Shown piece by piece: positions 5,595 to 5,725 of a DNA stretch of 5,725 nt. The stretch's first letter is position 1; the number at the start of each line of letters is the position of its first letter. Position numbers and translations under genes: made by a program. The notes below the pieces were generated by a model. It was given only the letters and a program-made list of their open reading frames with translations, had not been told where the DNA came from and did not search any database. Where the stretch lies: assembly GCA_022360135.1 (NCBI GenBank), contig JAKSDM010001096.1, positions 1 through 5,725 of the forward strand. The letters run 5' to 3'. This DNA is from Pseudanabaenales cyanobacterium (GTDB lineage Bacteria > Cyanobacteriota > Cyanobacteriia > Phormidesmidales > Phormidesmidaceae).

Positions 5595-5622
5595 CCCACC
5601 TGACCTCTTCCTGAGCTTCTCG

Positions 5623-5725
5623 CTAGCTATTCCCATTCCAAGGATTAACCAGCATCGCTCCAGTGGGTTCAAAATCGGCGATATTTCGAGTCATCAAGTG
5701 TAGACCATGTCGCCGGGCTGTTGAA
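5623..5725 (-). CDS. C-terminal fragment of a PIN-domain toxin (VapC/FitB-like), cut by the window edge
   Basis: On the minus strand a frame is open from the right edge through 33 codons to a TAG (plus 5623-5625). It reads STARRHGLHLMTRNIADF, then EPTGAMLVNPWNGNS. This matches the end of PIN-domain toxins of the VapC/FitB type, which typically finish with HGL-L-TRN--DF, then TG--L-NPW. PIN toxins are Mg2+-dependent ribonucleases that cleave tRNA or other RNA and are neutralised by a small antitoxin, normally encoded directly upstream of the toxin. The Asp of the ADF motif would be the last of the acidic metal-binding residues. The earlier acidic residues and the antitoxin gene would lie beyond position 5725. 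Full-length proteins are about 130-145 residues, so roughly a quarter is visible. The call rests on a short stretch, but the motif order and spacing are characteristic. The gene converges on the peptidase gene. Confidence 0.8.
   Translation of the reverse strand, partial: STARRHGLHLMTRNIADFEPTGAMLVNPWNGNS

Larger units (their letters stand above)
5196..5622. other. Gene-free stretch with repeats between the peptidase and PIN-toxin genes
   Basis: No supportable gene lies here. The peptidase gene (plus) and the toxin gene (minus) converge on this stretch. It contains a split GGTGGGCA/TGCCCACC inverted repeat, a plus-strand terminator-like hairpin, an 83-bp tandem repeat with HIP1 sites and a short CCTCTCAA duplication. 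A weak stem, ATTAGA (5191-5196) with TCTAAT (5208-5213), overlaps the peptidase stop codon. CTTGA-ATG-TCAAG (5242-5254) is another small stem, followed by AAAA but no T-run. Confidence 0.8.

Overview
The window looks like chromosomal DNA from a cyanobacterium, probably a filamentous or otherwise repeat-rich one. Three signs support this. Perfect HIP1 octamers (GCGATCGC) cluster at 5473, 5493 and 5556. Short cyanobacterial-style dispersed repeats lie between the genes, including a GCAATCCTA-ended mini-element and a GGTGGGCA/TGCCCACC pair. The gene content also fits: a long WD40 repeat protein of the STAND/NACHT-tail type, a papain-like peptidase and a PIN-domain toxin. No rRNA, tRNA, CRISPR array or complete insertion sequence was seen.

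Layout. (1) 1-1942, plus strand: the C-terminal part of a large WD40 protein whose true start lies upstream of the window. It has a short helical linker, 14 WD40 blades (two sets of seven) and a conserved-looking C-terminal tail. (2) 1943-2321: a gene-free stretch with a weak hairpin, a ~110-bp MITE-like element, a second inverted repeat interleaved with it, a possible promoter, and a perfect 15-bp palindrome just before the ribosome binding site of the next gene. (3) 2322-5195, plus strand: a 957-residue protein with an N-terminal GTGW-PDFP-DYT motif, a peptidoglycan-binding-like fold, about 500 residues of lysine/glutamate-rich, mostly helical sequence of unknown function, and a C-terminal C1 (papain-like) peptidase domain with Gln700, Cys706, His858 and Asn887 in place. 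(4) 5196-5622: a gene-free stretch with a terminator-like hairpin and an 83-bp tandem repeat carrying HIP1 sites. (5) 5623-5725, minus strand: the last 33 codons of a PIN-domain (VapC/FitB-like) toxin entering from the right edge.

How they may work together. The two plus-strand genes are about 380 bp apart and the second has its own candidate control signals, so they are probably not one tight operon. A WD40 sensor-type tail next to a non-secreted papain-like protease with a large uncharacterised helical region, and a toxin nearby, could still be a defence or conflict neighbourhood. That is an inference from context, not something the sequence proves.
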